Source of the DNA: Gammaproteobacteria bacterium
Lineage (GTDB): Bacteria; Pseudomonadota; Gammaproteobacteria; Steroidobacterales; Woeseiaceae
DNA length: 42,614 bases
Reading direction: 5' to 3'
Assembly (NCBI GenBank): GCA_009937525.1
Contig: JAACFE010000011.1
Span: forward strand, 1 to 42,614
The notes under the pieces were generated by a model, which worked only from the letters and a program-made list of their open reading frames with translations, did no database searches and was not told the origin of the DNA. This document shows, piece by piece, positions 29,577-38,238 of the stretch. The position numbers were made by a program, and so were the translations under genes. Positions within the stretch are counted from its first letter, which is position 1; every line of letters begins with the position of its first letter.

Positions 29577-29741
29577 ATGGCTTTCGAGAGCACAATAACC
29601 GAGAAAGACATGGATACCAGGCCACACACTCTGGCGCAGGGCATCCGTGGCGATAACAGCGACTTCGAGCCCGACCTGTCGGTCGACGGACTTTCCGACT
29701 CGATACTCGCGAAGCTGTTGCGGCTTTTCCGCCTCGCCTGA
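29577..29741 (+). CDS. Predicted 54-residue protein, unknown function
   Basis: A short frame not matching any family I recognise. ATG 29577 is preceded by GAGGGAAG at ideal spacing, one of the better ribosome-binding sites in the region, and most third codon positions are G or C as in neighbouring genes, which supports real coding. The product begins MAFESTITEKDMD, is acidic in the middle, and ends in an amphipathic stretch ILAKLLRLFRLA that could bind a membrane or partner. It lies between tldD and a small membrane protein. It may be a genuine small protein or a fortuitous frame. Confidence 0.5.
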   Translation: MAFESTITEKDMDTRPHTLAQGIRGDNSDFEPDLSVDGLSDSILAKLLRLFRLA

Positions 29742-29841
29742 ACAGCCAGCCGGCGTCGGGCCCGGCAATTCCGCCCGGGCCCACTGGACGGCGGCACGGT
29801 GGCCGTGGACAATGGTTGCCCCGGTTTCCAATTCAGGCGCC

Positions 29842-30045
29842 ATGTGGATTTCGAAGCCAATCTACGAGAGTTTGCCGTACTTCTATCTGCTTGTCGGCAT
29901 CATCTCGCTGTCCGCATCGATGTACGTCAACCACTGGTATTGGCCGACGATCTGTTTCATTACGGGTGTGGTGTGCCTGGTCGGCGGCCTCGTGATACTG
30001 CTGAAACGGCGCGATTCGCGAGTCACGCAACGCCGCGGCGGCTAG
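29842..30045 (+). CDS. Small two-helix membrane protein, unknown function
   Basis: A 67-residue protein with two hydrophobic helices (about 11-30 and 34-56) and a basic tail (KRRDSRVTQRRGG), starting MWISKPIYESLPYFYLLVG. The sequence looks like a conserved small inner-membrane protein that I recall only as a hypothetical in related bacteria. ATG 29842 is the most natural start, although its ribosome-binding site is poor; an in-frame ATG 33 nt upstream would add 11 residues. It converges with the AAA-FHA gene, only 3 nt apart, so the two may share a termination region. Confidence 0.65.
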   Translation: MWISKPIYESLPYFYLLVGIISLSASMYVNHWYWPTICFITGVVCLVGGLVILLKRRDSRVTQRRGG

Positions 30046-30048
30046 CCG

Positions 30049-31341
30049 CTAACCTGGATTCTGGCTGACCGGAGCCTTATCGACGGCGGGGCGCACGTCG
30101 TCGTGGGTGTCCGCGAAGTCTGCTTCCGAACCCGCCTCCGCCTCCGCCTCCACCTCTGCCTCCGTGCCCGTGCCAATGTTCGTGTAGATCAGTTCGTGTA
30201 CGCCGAGAGTTATGACGTCGCCGCTGACAAGCTGGCGTTTCTTGACCTGAGCCTCCCCGATGAAGACGCCGTTGGTGCTGTTCAGGTCCTCGATCATGCA
30301 GCGCTCGCCGTCGCAGACGAGCTGCATGTGATGGCGGCTAACGAACTTGCTCCTGATGTAGATTTCATTGTCCGGGGAACGGCCGACGATAATGCGGCCT
30401 GGTGGAAACGTATGTATCGACTCCGTCTCGCCGTTGGTTCTTACCTCGATCTGCATGACGTGCGATTCGGTTCCGGGCCGGCGGCTGGCAATCTGCTGCA
30501 GCTGCTCGAAGACGCCGGTATTGCTCTCGTGCTCTTCCCAGTCGAGTTCGGTGACCGCGACCATGACGTCATCGACGGTTGCAGATGGCTTTCTGTCGGC
30601 AAATGCACATAGCAGAGCCGTGTCGCAAAGCGTGTTTATCAGGCGGGGGACTCCGCCCGTGTACCGATAGATAACATCGAGGGCATCCTCGGCAATCAGC
30701 TTGTCCGAAGCCGCGCCGGCCACCTTGAGGCGATGGTTGATGTACGCACGCGTATCCTGCTTATCCAGTGCACCCAGGTGGAAACGCAGCCGCACCCGCT
30801 GCGCAAGCTGCTTGAGTTTCGGGGAGTCCAGTTTCTCCCTCATCTCCGGCTGGCCGGCCAGGATAATTCGCAGAACCTTTTCCTTGTGGGTCTCGATATT
30901 CGACAGCATGCGGATTTCTTCGAGCACCTTGAGCGACAGGTTCTGCGCCTCGTCGACGATCAGGACGACCTTCTTGTCGTTCGCATACTGTTCGATCAGG
31001 AACATGTTGAGCATGTCCAGCAGTTCGACCTTGCGCTTGTCGAAGGGCTTGAAGCCGAATTCCGTCAGTGCCGCCTGCAGGAATTCCGTGGCCGTGAGCT
31101 GCGTCTGCGAGACGACCGCGAACACGACGCTGTCGTCGAGTTCCTCGAGGAACGACTGCAGCAGCGTGGTCTTGCCGGAGCCGATTTCACCCGTGATGAC
31201 GACGAAGCCGTCGGCCAGCCAGATGGTCGACTCCATGTACGCCTTGGCCCGGGAATGCTGCTTGCTCCAGTAGACGAAGGCCGGGTCCGGCGTCAGCCGA
31301 AAAGGCTGCTCTCTGAGTTTGAAGTGCTCGAGGTATGACAT
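30049..31341 (-). CDS. ExeA/GspA-type AAA ATPase fused to an FHA domain
   Basis: A 430-residue cytoplasmic fusion. The N-terminal ExeA-like AAA domain (about 1-270) has Walker A GEIGSGKT at 51-58 and Walker B VVLIVDEAQ ending at D130-E131. The linker is followed by an FHA phosphothreonine-binding domain (about 310-390) with GRSPDNEI, SRHH and NSTNG, all intact. An acidic tail rich in Glu-Ala pairs ends the protein. ExeA/GspA ATPases help assemble secretin complexes in type II secretion; no secretin or Gsp gene is nearby, and there is no membrane helix or peptidoglycan-binding domain as in ExeA. A role in signal-controlled envelope assembly is inference. I chose ATG 31341 (MSYLEHFKLREQPF), the conserved ExeA-like start; a longer frame runs into purK. 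Confidence 0.85.
   Translation of the reverse strand: MSYLEHFKLREQPFRLTPDPAFVYWSKQHSRAKAYMESTIWLADGFVVITGEIGSGKTTLLQSFLEELDDSVVFAVVSQTQLTATEFLQAALTEFGFKPFDKRKVELLDMLNMFLIEQYANDKKVVLIVDEAQNLSLKVLEEIRMLSNIETHKEKVLRIILAGQPEMREKLDSPKLKQLAQRVRLRFHLGALDKQDTRAYINHRLKVAGAASDKLIAEDALDVIYRYTGGVPRLINTLCDTALLCAFADRKPSATVDDVMVAVTELDWEEHESNTGVFEQLQQIASRRPGTESHVMQIEVRTNGETESIHTFPPGRIIVGRSPDNEIYIRSKFVSRHHMQLVCDGERCMIEDLNSTNGVFIGEAQVKKRQLVSGDVITLGVHELIYTNIGTGTEAEVEAEAEAGSEADFADTHDDVRPAVDKAPVSQNPG
30134..30163. repeat. Hexanucleotide tandem repeat (GCCTCC)5, imperfect
   Basis: Five tandem GCCTCC-type units (the fourth reads ACCTCT) encode the Glu-Ala/Glu-Val pairs in the acidic C-terminal tail of the AAA-FHA protein on the minus strand. 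Because the unit is 6 bp, gain or loss would keep the frame and change tail length only. Confidence 0.7.
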
Positions 31342-31465
31342 CTCACTCGCTTGTCCGCGTGTTTTGTCTGGCCGTTCATAAGCTTGCACGGTGTAACTCG
31401 CGCAGTTTACATGCTTTTGGCCGGCTTCGGCCATTACGCGGTCCGGCGTGCCGGGGTCGACTGCG

Positions 31466-32554
31466 TCACACTTTGGAGAGCGCGACCTCCACCTGTTGCA
31501 ATCGCTGGTCGCGTTCCGGGGCCGATTCGGCGACCACCGTGATGTGGCCGAGCTTACGGCCCTCGCGCGGGCTTTTGCCATAAGCATGCAGCCAGCAGCC
31601 CGGTATCGACAGCTTACCTGCCGTCTCCGGAATCTCGCCGATCAGGTTGATCATGCCGGCATGGCCCCGGCACGCTGCGGAGCCGAGCGGGCGGTTCGTT
31701 ATCGCGCGCAGGTGGTTTTCGAACTGGCTGGTCTCGGCCCCTTCGATGGTCCAGTGCCCGGAATTGTGCACGCGCGGAGCGAATTCATTGGCGAGCAATC
31801 GATCCCCCACGACAAAAAGCTCAAGTGCCAGCACGCCGACGTAATCGAGTCGGGTGAGCAGCGCGCTCATGTACGTCTGCGCCTGCTCTTCCAGGTCGGG
31901 CGCGACAACGGGGGCTCGTGAGCGGCGCAATATGCCCGCGGAATGTTCGTTTTGCGTGAGCGGATACATCAGGTAGTCGCCACCGGCGGAACGCACGCCG
32001 ATTGCCGAGACTTCGTAGTCGAAGTCCAGCCACTCCTCTGCAATGAGCGCCGCGCCGGCAAGCTCGCGCCACGCGGCTTCGATATCGTCCCTCGTGGTCA
32101 CGCGGTACTGGCCCTTGCCGTCGTAGCCGAAGCGGCGGGTTTTTAGAACCAGCGGGAGCCCGATCGAATCCACGGCCGCATACAGGTCGTCCAGCGAATC
32201 AACCCGGCGGTAACGCGGCAACGGGATGCTGAGTTCGTCGAACAGGCGTTTCTCGTTGAGCCGGTCCTGTGCGATATGCAAAGCCTCGGGCGGCGGCAAG
32301 ACGGGGACACGATCGGCGATCCCCAGCAACGCGTCGACAGGGACGTTCTCGAATTCGTAGGTAACGACATCGCAGCTGCCCGCGAGTTCGGCAAGCGCGG
32401 CAGGATCGTCGAACGGGCGGCGGATTACTTCACCCGCATCGGCTGCGGGCGGCGCGTCCGACGGGTCGAGGAACTGGCACTCGATGCCCATTCCGCGTCC
32501 TGCAAAGCCCAGCATCTGGCCGAGCTGCCCGGCGCCGATAATGCCAATGCGCAT
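31466..32554 (-). CDS. purK: 5-(carboxyamino)imidazole ribonucleotide synthase
   Basis: PurK carboxylates AIR with ATP and bicarbonate to N5-CAIR in purine synthesis. The 362-residue ATP-grasp protein starts MRIGIIGAGQLGQMLGFAG and has the ATP-grasp segments LVLKTRRFGYDGKGQYRV and ANEFAPRVHNSGHWTIEG. The length matches E. coli PurK (355). It follows purE by 8 nt on the minus strand, forming the common purEK unit. Between its end and the AAA-FHA start (31342-31465) there is a GC hairpin at 31419-31432 without a suitable T-run. Confidence 0.96.
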   Translation of the reverse strand: MRIGIIGAGQLGQMLGFAGRGMGIECQFLDPSDAPPAADAGEVIRRPFDDPAALAELAGSCDVVTYEFENVPVDALLGIADRVPVLPPPEALHIAQDRLNEKRLFDELSIPLPRYRRVDSLDDLYAAVDSIGLPLVLKTRRFGYDGKGQYRVTTRDDIEAAWRELAGAALIAEEWLDFDYEVSAIGVRSAGGDYLMYPLTQNEHSAGILRRSRAPVVAPDLEEQAQTYMSALLTRLDYVGVLALELFVVGDRLLANEFAPRVHNSGHWTIEGAETSQFENHLRAITNRPLGSAACRGHAGMINLIGEIPETAGKLSIPGCWLHAYGKSPREGRKLGHITVVAESAPERDQRLQQVEVALSKV

Positions 32555-32562
32555 AGGCGACG

Positions 32563-33051
32563 TTAGTGCCGGGGATCCGGTTTGGCCAGGACCGCATCCG
32601 TCTGTTTCTGGCGGTATCGATCCAGCGCGTCGGCCACTGCCGCGTCGTCATTGGCTACGATCGCCGCGGCAAACAGCGCGGCGTTGATAGCGCCCGCCTT
32701 GCCGATCGCCATCGAGGCCACCGGCACGCCTGCCGGCATCTGAACGATCGACAGGAGCGAGTCCTTTCCGCTGAGCGCCCGGGACTGGACGGGAACGCCG
32801 ATCACGGGAACGCGGGTCTTGGCGGCCGTCATACCGGGCAGGTGTGCCGCACCGCCGGCTCCAGCGATGATGGCCTTGAGCCCGCGCCCGAGTGCGGCCT
32901 CCGCATACTCGAACAGCAAGTCGGGTGTGCGGTGGGCGGACACGACGCGGACCTCGTGCGGGACGTTCAGCTCGTCAAGCGTCTCGCTCGCGTGACGCAT
33001 CGTGTCCCAGTCCGAACGCGAGCCCATGATGATGCCGACCTGGTATGTCAT
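32563..33051 (-). CDS. purE: N5-carboxyaminoimidazole ribonucleotide mutase
   Basis: PurE rearranges the PurK product N5-CAIR to CAIR. The 162-residue class I enzyme has [35 protein letters not shown] and PVIGVPVQS, all diagnostic. The length matches E. coli PurE (169). Its ATG overlaps the stop of darP by 4 nt (ATGA at 33051-33048), so purE translation is coupled to a ribosome-assembly gene, and purK follows 8 nt later. Confidence 0.97.
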   Translation of the reverse strand: MTYQVGIIMGSRSDWDTMRHASETLDELNVPHEVRVVSAHRTPDLLFEYAEAALGRGLKAIIAGAGGAAHLPGMTAAKTRVPVIGVPVQSRALSGKDSLLSIVQMPAGVPVASMAIGKAGAINAALFAAAIVANDDAAVADALDRYRQKQTDAVLAKPDPRH

Positions 33052-33557
33052 CGTGAAATTCTATCATCCTGAGCCGCGGTCATCAGCGCGTCGTGGATCT
33101 CCCGGAACAAGCGGCGTCGCAGCCCCTTTTCGATACGCTCACCGGGCGCACTGTGGATACGGCCGAGCAGTGCCTCGAGCGCTTCCGCCGAGGCGCCATT
33201 TTGATCACAGAACAGGCGGACGGCTTCACCACCCTCGGTAACGATACGGTCGCGCCATCGTTCCGCGTCGGCAAATACACGTTTCGCGCGTCGATCTTCG
33301 GCGCTGCGAGCGTCCAGGGCGCGCTGGATGGGAACCGGGTCGCAGTTGCGCATCAACTTGCCGATCAGCTGTTTTTGCCGGCGCAGCGCGCCGTGGGCTC
33401 GAATTTTCGAGGCGGCGAGTACGGCCTCGCGCAGGCGTTCATCGATTGGCAGTGCCTGGAGCTCTTCCTCGGTCAGTTCGATCAGCCGCTCGCCCAGCTG
33501 CTGCAGTTGCAGCTGCTCTCTTTTTCTCGCAGATTTGCTGGGCTTTGGTTGGGTCAC
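33048..33557 (-). CDS. darP: Ribosome-associated protein DarP (YjgA, DUF615)
   Basis: DarP (YjgA) associates with late 50S ribosome precursors. The 169-residue product is highly charged and helical, beginning with a basic Ser/Lys segment ([19 protein letters not shown]) and containing [26 protein letters not shown], the family signature. The start is GTG 33557. It is divergent from pmbA, the arrangement found in E. coli and Pseudomonas, and overlaps purE by 4 nt on the same strand. The 107-nt gap to pmbA should hold both promoters, but I see no strong boxes. Confidence 0.94.
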   Translation of the reverse strand: MTQPKPSKSARKREQLQLQQLGERLIELTEEELQALPIDERLREAVLAASKIRAHGALRRQKQLIGKLMRNCDPVPIQRALDARSAEDRRAKRVFADAERWRDRIVTEGGEAVRLFCDQNGASAEALEALLGRIHSAPGERIEKGLRRRLFREIHDALMTAAQDDRISR

Positions 33558-33664
33558 CGGCTAAGCTACTCGGCTTGTTCAATTCGGACCGGTCCTGGCG
33601 GAACGGGGCGAAAGTCTAGCATGCGCCCCGGACCGGCCGAACCGCGTTTACAGGGAAGCAATGC

Positions 33665-35011
33665 ATGGGCGAGCTCCAGGCACCGCAGTCACTCGGGCAG
33701 CAGGCGCTCGAGGATATCGTCGCCAGCGCGCTTGACGAAGCACGGGGTCGCGGCGTCGATCAGGCAGAGGTTGCTGTGAGCCATGATATGGGCCTTGCCG
33801 CAACGGCCAGGCTCGGCGACGTGGAGAACCTCGAGTACACCAACGATCGGGGTATCGGCGTCACCGTCTACCGGGGTTCCCGCAAGGGAAGCGCCAGCAC
33901 CTCCGACATCTCCGGCGATGCAATACGGGAGGCGGTGGGCAAGGCATGCACCTTCGCAAGCTACACGGCCGAAGACGAGTACGCGGGTCTCGCGGATGCC
34001 GGGCGCATGTGTACCGAGGTGCCTGACCTGGACCTGGAGCATCCCTGGGACCTGGATGCTAGGGCTGCGATCGAACTCGCTATTGCCTGCGAAGCGGCCG
34101 CGCTGGGCCACGACAAACGAATCTCGAACTCCGAGGGCGCCACGGTGTGGACAAACCGCGGCGTGCGGGCTTACGGCAACACGCACGGGTTCGTCGGTAG
34201 CTATGCGAAGACCAGCCACACCTTGAGTTGTGCGGTCCTTGGTGCAGCCAACGGCGACATGGAGCGGGACTACTATTACAGTACGGCGCGCGATCCGGCC
34301 GACCTGGACAGCGCCGAGTCCATCGGTGTGAGAGCTGCGCAGCGAACCCTGCGCAGACTGGGTGCGCGGAAAATAAAGACGACTCGCGCACCGGTGCTGT
34401 TCGTTCCCGAACTGGCACGAGGCTTTATCGGACATGCGATCGGGGCCATCTCCGGCGGCGCGCAATACCGACGTTCATCCTTCCTGCTCGATGCGGCCGG
34501 GGAGAAGATTTTCCCGGAGTTCGTCAGCATCGAGGAGCGTCCGCACATTCCGAAGGGCATGGCGAGTGTGCCGTACGATAGCGAAGGAGTTGCAACGTAC
34601 GACCGCGATATCGTGAGCGATGGTGTCCTCCAGAGCTATGTGCTCAGTAGCTACTCGGCGCGGCGACTCGGCCTCGAGACGACGGCGAATGCCGGCGGCG
34701 CGCACAACCTGATCGTACCCGGGAACGCGGAGGGCATGGAGGTGCTGCTCGCAGAGATGGGAACGGGCCTGCTTGTGCGGGAGTTGATCGGGCACGGCGT
34801 CAACACCGTTACTGGCGATTATTCCCGGGGCGCCGTCGGCCATTGGGTAGAGAACGGCAAGATAAGCTACCCGGTGCACGAAATCACGATCGCGGGCAAT
34901 CTGCGAAACTTATACTCGCGCATCGTCGCGGTGGGCCGGGATCAGGACCTGCGCGGCGGAATCCGCTGCGGATCAATCCTCGTCGACGAGATGACGATCG
35001 CGGGAAGCTGA
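33665..35011 (+). CDS. pmbA: PmbA/TldE, partner subunit of the TldD protease
   Basis: PmbA (TldE) forms a heterodimer with TldD and lacks its own metal site. The 448-residue product shows the TldE-type sequence GVTVYRGSRKGSASTSDIS and the C-terminal LIVPGNAEGMEVLLAEMGTGLLV and RGAVGHWVENGKISYPVHE segments. No HExxxH motif is present, as expected. The length matches E. coli PmbA (450). ATG 33665 is preceded by AGGGAAG at good spacing; an out-of-frame ATG lies 4 nt upstream. Its last 39 nt overlap the 3' end of the convergent BrkB-family gene. Confidence 0.96.
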   Translation: MGELQAPQSLGQQALEDIVASALDEARGRGVDQAEVAVSHDMGLAATARLGDVENLEYTNDRGIGVTVYRGSRKGSASTSDISGDAIREAVGKACTFASYTAEDEYAGLADAGRMCTEVPDLDLEHPWDLDARAAIELAIACEAAALGHDKRISNSEGATVWTNRGVRAYGNTHGFVGSYAKTSHTLSCAVLGAANGDMERDYYYSTARDPADLDSAESIGVRAAQRTLRRLGARKIKTTRAPVLFVPELARGFIGHAIGAISGGAQYRRSSFLLDAAGEKIFPEFVSIEERPHIPKGMASVPYDSEGVATYDRDIVSDGVLQSYVLSSYSARRLGLETTANAGGAHNLIVPGNAEGMEVLLAEMGTGLLVRELIGHGVNTVTGDYSRGAVGHWVENGKISYPVHEITIAGNLRNLYSRIVAVGRDQDLRGGIRCGSILVDEMTIAGS

Positions 35012-36337
35012 GTCGTCCCCGGAGGACTGCACGGCCGCATCGACGAGCTCGGACAGCGTCATGGTGCCCGCCGCTGAAAGTGCGGCCTCGTTCAGTTTCT
35101 GGCCCAGGGCATCAACATACGGGTCCCAGGTCGGCTCACGGTGAGAGCCCGTTTCTCCCTCGCTACGTATGACTTCCAGGATGTCGCGCACCTGGATTCG
35201 CGCCATCTCCCGCGCCGGCAGCAGCTCGCCCTTTTCATTGGCGGTGATGAGTCCTCTGGATTCGAGGTCTTCGAGCACGGGCGCGAGTGCCAGCGACGGA
35301 ATCTGCAGGGAATCGCTCAACGCCTGGATCGGGAGTGATGCCGCCGGGTCCCTGAACGTCCGGCCGACGAGCAGCATGATATTGAGCGCCAGGCGCTCGC
35401 GCACCGAATTCGACAGTCGCGGGTCCTGGCGGCCGATCTTCAGATAGGCCGGGTTCTGGACGTAAAAAGCGAGTTGCGCGCCGATGAGCAGGATCAGCCA
35501 GTTGAGATACAGCCAGATCAGCGTGACGATCGCGATCGCGAAACTCGCATACACCGCCTGCCGCGCCGCCGCGGTGGCGACGAAGGTCGTGAAGATGATC
35601 ACCATGCTGGCCCAGATAAAGCCGCCGGCGAGCCCGCCCACGATTGCAGGCAAGAAGCTGACGCGCGTGTTCGGCATGAACCAGTAAAGGAACGCGAACA
35701 CCGCTGCGACGAGGAAATACGGCGTCAGCTTGCTCGTGGCGACGAACAGGGAGCCGACGATTTGATTTTCGAGCAGGTACTGGACGATTTCCTGGTTCTG
35801 CAGCGCCGTGATCATGCCCAACGCGATGACGATCGCGAGCGGACCGACCATGAGCACGAACATGTATTCGGTGAATCGCCGGGCGAAGCTGCGATTCTCG
35901 GAGACGTACCAGACGTAGTTCAGGCTCTCTTCGACCTTCTGCACCATCGATATCGCGGTCCACAGGAAGAAGGCGAGACTGAGGCCGCCGAGTACACGGC
36001 CGTTCACGTTGTAAACGAGCGCCATGACCTTATCGGTAATCTCGACGCCGCGGTCCCCGAGCGGCTCGAGGAACAGGTACATCTGCTCTTCGAGCTTCTC
36101 GTGGATACCGAGGCCCTTGAGTACAGAAAAACTGAACGCGAGCAACGGCACGATCGACAGCAAGGTCGTATACACGAGACTCATCGCACGCATCGTGATC
36201 TGGCCGGAGAAGATATCCCGCAGGACGGCGTAGAGATAGCGCAACAAGGTCGCGACAATCCGGCCAATGCGGCCCTGCCGTTCGAGCACATCGCTCCAGA
36301 TGAACTCGTTCAATCGCTCGATTGGATTTGCTTTCAT
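34973..36337 (-). CDS. YihY/BrkB-family inner-membrane protein with a C-terminal helical extension
   Basis: A 454-residue membrane protein of the YihY family, once called ribonuclease BN in error. About six helices lie between residues 35 and 300, with family stretches SLVYTTLLSIVPLLAFSFS, FLWTAISMVQKVEESLNYVW and YASFAIAIVTLIWLYLNWL. A cytoplasmic extension of about 140 residues follows; the part near 340-375 (QALSDSLQIPSLALAPVLEDL then ESRGLI) looks like a winged-helix fold. The role of the family is unknown. Its 3' end overlaps pmbA by 39 nt in convergent orientation, and purC ends 7 nt upstream on the same strand, so purC and this gene are likely co-transcribed. Confidence 0.9.
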   Translation of the reverse strand: MKANPIERLNEFIWSDVLERQGRIGRIVATLLRYLYAVLRDIFSGQITMRAMSLVYTTLLSIVPLLAFSFSVLKGLGIHEKLEEQMYLFLEPLGDRGVEITDKVMALVYNVNGRVLGGLSLAFFLWTAISMVQKVEESLNYVWYVSENRSFARRFTEYMFVLMVGPLAIVIALGMITALQNQEIVQYLLENQIVGSLFVATSKLTPYFLVAAVFAFLYWFMPNTRVSFLPAIVGGLAGGFIWASMVIIFTTFVATAAARQAVYASFAIAIVTLIWLYLNWLILLIGAQLAFYVQNPAYLKIGRQDPRLSNSVRERLALNIMLLVGRTFRDPAASLPIQALSDSLQIPSLALAPVLEDLESRGLITANEKGELLPAREMARIQVRDILEVIRSEGETGSHREPTWDPYVDALGQKLNEAALSAAGTMTLSELVDAAVQSSGDDSASRDRHLVDED

Positions 36338-36344
36338 CCCCGTA

Positions 36345-37241
36345 TCAGACCTTCGTCAGCCTGCGCAACGCTTCCTGGTATTTCTCGGCGGTCTTCTGAA
36401 TGACCTCGGACGGCAATTCCGGCCCGGGAGCCGTCTTGTCCCAGTCCAGGGTCTCAAGATAATCGCGCACGAACTGTTTGTCGAAGCTCGGCGGGCTGAT
36501 GCCGACTTCGTATTCCTCCACGGGCCAGAATCGCGAGGAGTCGGGCGTAAGCACCTCGTCGATCAGGTACAGACGGCCCTCGTCATCCAGCCCGAACTCG
36601 AACTTGGTGTCGGCGATGATGATACCGCGCTGGAGGGCGTGCGTCGCAGCCACTTCGTAGATCTGGATGGAGACATCACGGACGCGTGAAGCAAGCCGTT
36701 CGCCAACCAGTTCGATGACTCGTTCGAACGTGATGTTTTCGTCATGAGCGCCGGCTTCGGCCTTGCTCGCCGGCGTGAACAGGGTCTCCGGGAGCCTCTC
36801 TGCCTGACACAGCCCGGGGGGCAGCGGGATGCCGCACACCTCGCCGGACTCCTGGTAGTCCTTCCAGCCCGAGCCGATGAGATAGCCGCGAACCACGGCC
36901 TCGATCGGCAACGGCTTGAGACGTTTCACGACGAGCGCGCGGCGCCTCAACTGTTCACACAGCCGGGGATCCTCGATGACCTCGTCGATGCTCCGGGTCG
37001 TCAGCTGGTTCTCGATAATTTCCTCCATCATGCGGAACCAGAAAAGGGAGATCTGTGTGAGCACTTCGCCCTTGCCCGGGACGGGATCCGGCATGACGAC
37101 ATCGAACGCGGAGAGCCGATCGGTGGTCACGATGAGGAGATGGTCGTCGTCGATGCTGTAAATGTCGCGGACCTTGCCGCGGCCGATCAGTGGATAGTCA
37201 GGAATCGAAGATTCGTAAATTGCGCCGGCAGAGTCAGTCAT
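36345..37241 (-). CDS. purC: Phosphoribosylaminoimidazole-succinocarboxamide synthase
   Basis: PurC joins CAIR and aspartate to give SAICAR in purine synthesis. The 298-residue product has [26 protein letters not shown] (residues about 22-47), the [13 protein letters not shown] segment and [32 protein letters not shown]. It is of the longer, about 300-residue form as in yeast and many proteobacteria, not the 237-residue E. coli form. I chose ATG 37241; an upstream extension to 37316 has no ribosome-binding site or conservation. With purE and purK 3.3 kb away, three purine genes lie in this region on the same strand but not contiguously. Confidence 0.96.
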   Translation of the reverse strand: MTDSAGAIYESSIPDYPLIGRGKVRDIYSIDDDHLLIVTTDRLSAFDVVMPDPVPGKGEVLTQISLFWFRMMEEIIENQLTTRSIDEVIEDPRLCEQLRRRALVVKRLKPLPIEAVVRGYLIGSGWKDYQESGEVCGIPLPPGLCQAERLPETLFTPASKAEAGAHDENITFERVIELVGERLASRVRDVSIQIYEVAATHALQRGIIIADTKFEFGLDDEGRLYLIDEVLTPDSSRFWPVEEYEVGISPPSFDKQFVRDYLETLDWDKTAPGPELPSEVIQKTAEKYQEALRRLTKV

Positions 37242-37376
37242 AAGCGTGCTCGGTGGGATCGCCACGGGGCATGATCGCCCTTCGACTGTAGCGTGGCAAG
37301 AGACGGGCGTAGGCATGCCGGGCTGCAGACGCTACGATGCCGGTATCAACGTGCGGCGGCGCCGGCAGGAGCGGAA

Positions 37377-38195
37377 TTGTACTGGGGTAGGATCATCGGC
37401 ACCTTCTTGGGCGCTATCGTCGGCGTGCTGCTCGTTTCGCCCGTACTGAAGGTGCTGTCGGTCGCGGCCGGGTATCTTGCGGGCCGCCAGTTCGATCGCG
37501 GATTTGCTGCGGAGCGGCGTGCCTTCGACGATCTGGGCGCCGGTTCAGTACGCCTGTCCGACGACTACGTTCGCGCCTTGTTCCGATGCATGGGTCACCT
37601 TGCCAAGGCCGATGGCCGGGTCAGCGAGGAAGAAATTCGTGCGGCGCGGCTCGTCATGCACCGGCTGAACCTGAGCCCTGCCCAGGTTCGCAAGGCCATA
37701 CACTGGTTCGACGACGGCAAGCAACCGGGATTCTCACTGGTACAGACGGTACGCGAGCTGCGCCGCGTCCATGCCCGGCGCGCCGACCAGCGAACCCTGT
37801 TCGTCCGATTTCTCCTGGAAGTCGTCCTTGCCGGCAGCCGCCTGCGATCGCGTGAGCGGTCGCTGGTCTGGACGATCTGCACCGAGCTGGACATCGGTCG
37901 CGTGGAACTGGCGCAGCTCGAGGCCATGATCCTCGCGCAAAAAGGCTTCCGGCGCTCGCCGGCCGGCACGGCGGATACGGCGCGCCTCGGTCGTGCCTAT
38001 GCGACGCTCGGTGTCGACGAGTCGTCGACCAACGACGAAATCAAGCGGGCCTACAGGCGGCTCATGAATCGCAATCATCCGGACAAGATAGCGGGCAGCG
38101 ACCCGGACGAGTCGGCTATTGCGGAAGCGCAACGGCGCACGCGCGAGATACGCGGCGCCTACGAGATGCTCAAGGCGCGGCGGTCGATCCGCTAG
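37377..38195 (+). CDS. djlA: DjlA-like membrane-anchored J-domain co-chaperone
   Basis: A type III J-domain protein that stimulates DnaK at the inner membrane. The 272-residue product has one N-terminal membrane segment (about 5-25, with the Gly-rich pattern WGRIIGTFLGAIVGVLL typical of DjlA). A TerB-like central domain follows (about 60-180, MGHLAKADGRVSEEEIRAA), then a C-terminal J-domain (about 202-272) with HPD at 234-236. The length matches E. coli DjlA (271). The start is TTG 37377, chosen because GGAG (37366-37369) is well spaced and the family N-terminus begins here; an ATG at 37293 would add 28 unconserved residues. It is divergent from purC. Confidence 0.93.
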   Translation: MYWGRIIGTFLGAIVGVLLVSPVLKVLSVAAGYLAGRQFDRGFAAERRAFDDLGAGSVRLSDDYVRALFRCMGHLAKADGRVSEEEIRAARLVMHRLNLSPAQVRKAIHWFDDGKQPGFSLVQTVRELRRVHARRADQRTLFVRFLLEVVLAGSRLRSRERSLVWTICTELDIGRVELAQLEAMILAQKGFRRSPAGTADTARLGRAYATLGVDESSTNDEIKRAYRRLMNRNHPDKIAGSDPDESAIAEAQRRTREIRGAYEMLKARRSIR

Positions 38196-38238
38196 TCCGT
38201 CTCGGGTACATTAGCGCTGTCACTGAGAGGAAGAAATC

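Noticed and set aside
31419-31432. Hairpin GGCCG-GCTT-CGGCC downstream of purK considered as an intrinsic terminator
   Set aside because: For minus-strand transcripts the hairpin is followed by AAAAGC, not T; the T-run is on the wrong side. A terminator call is not supported.
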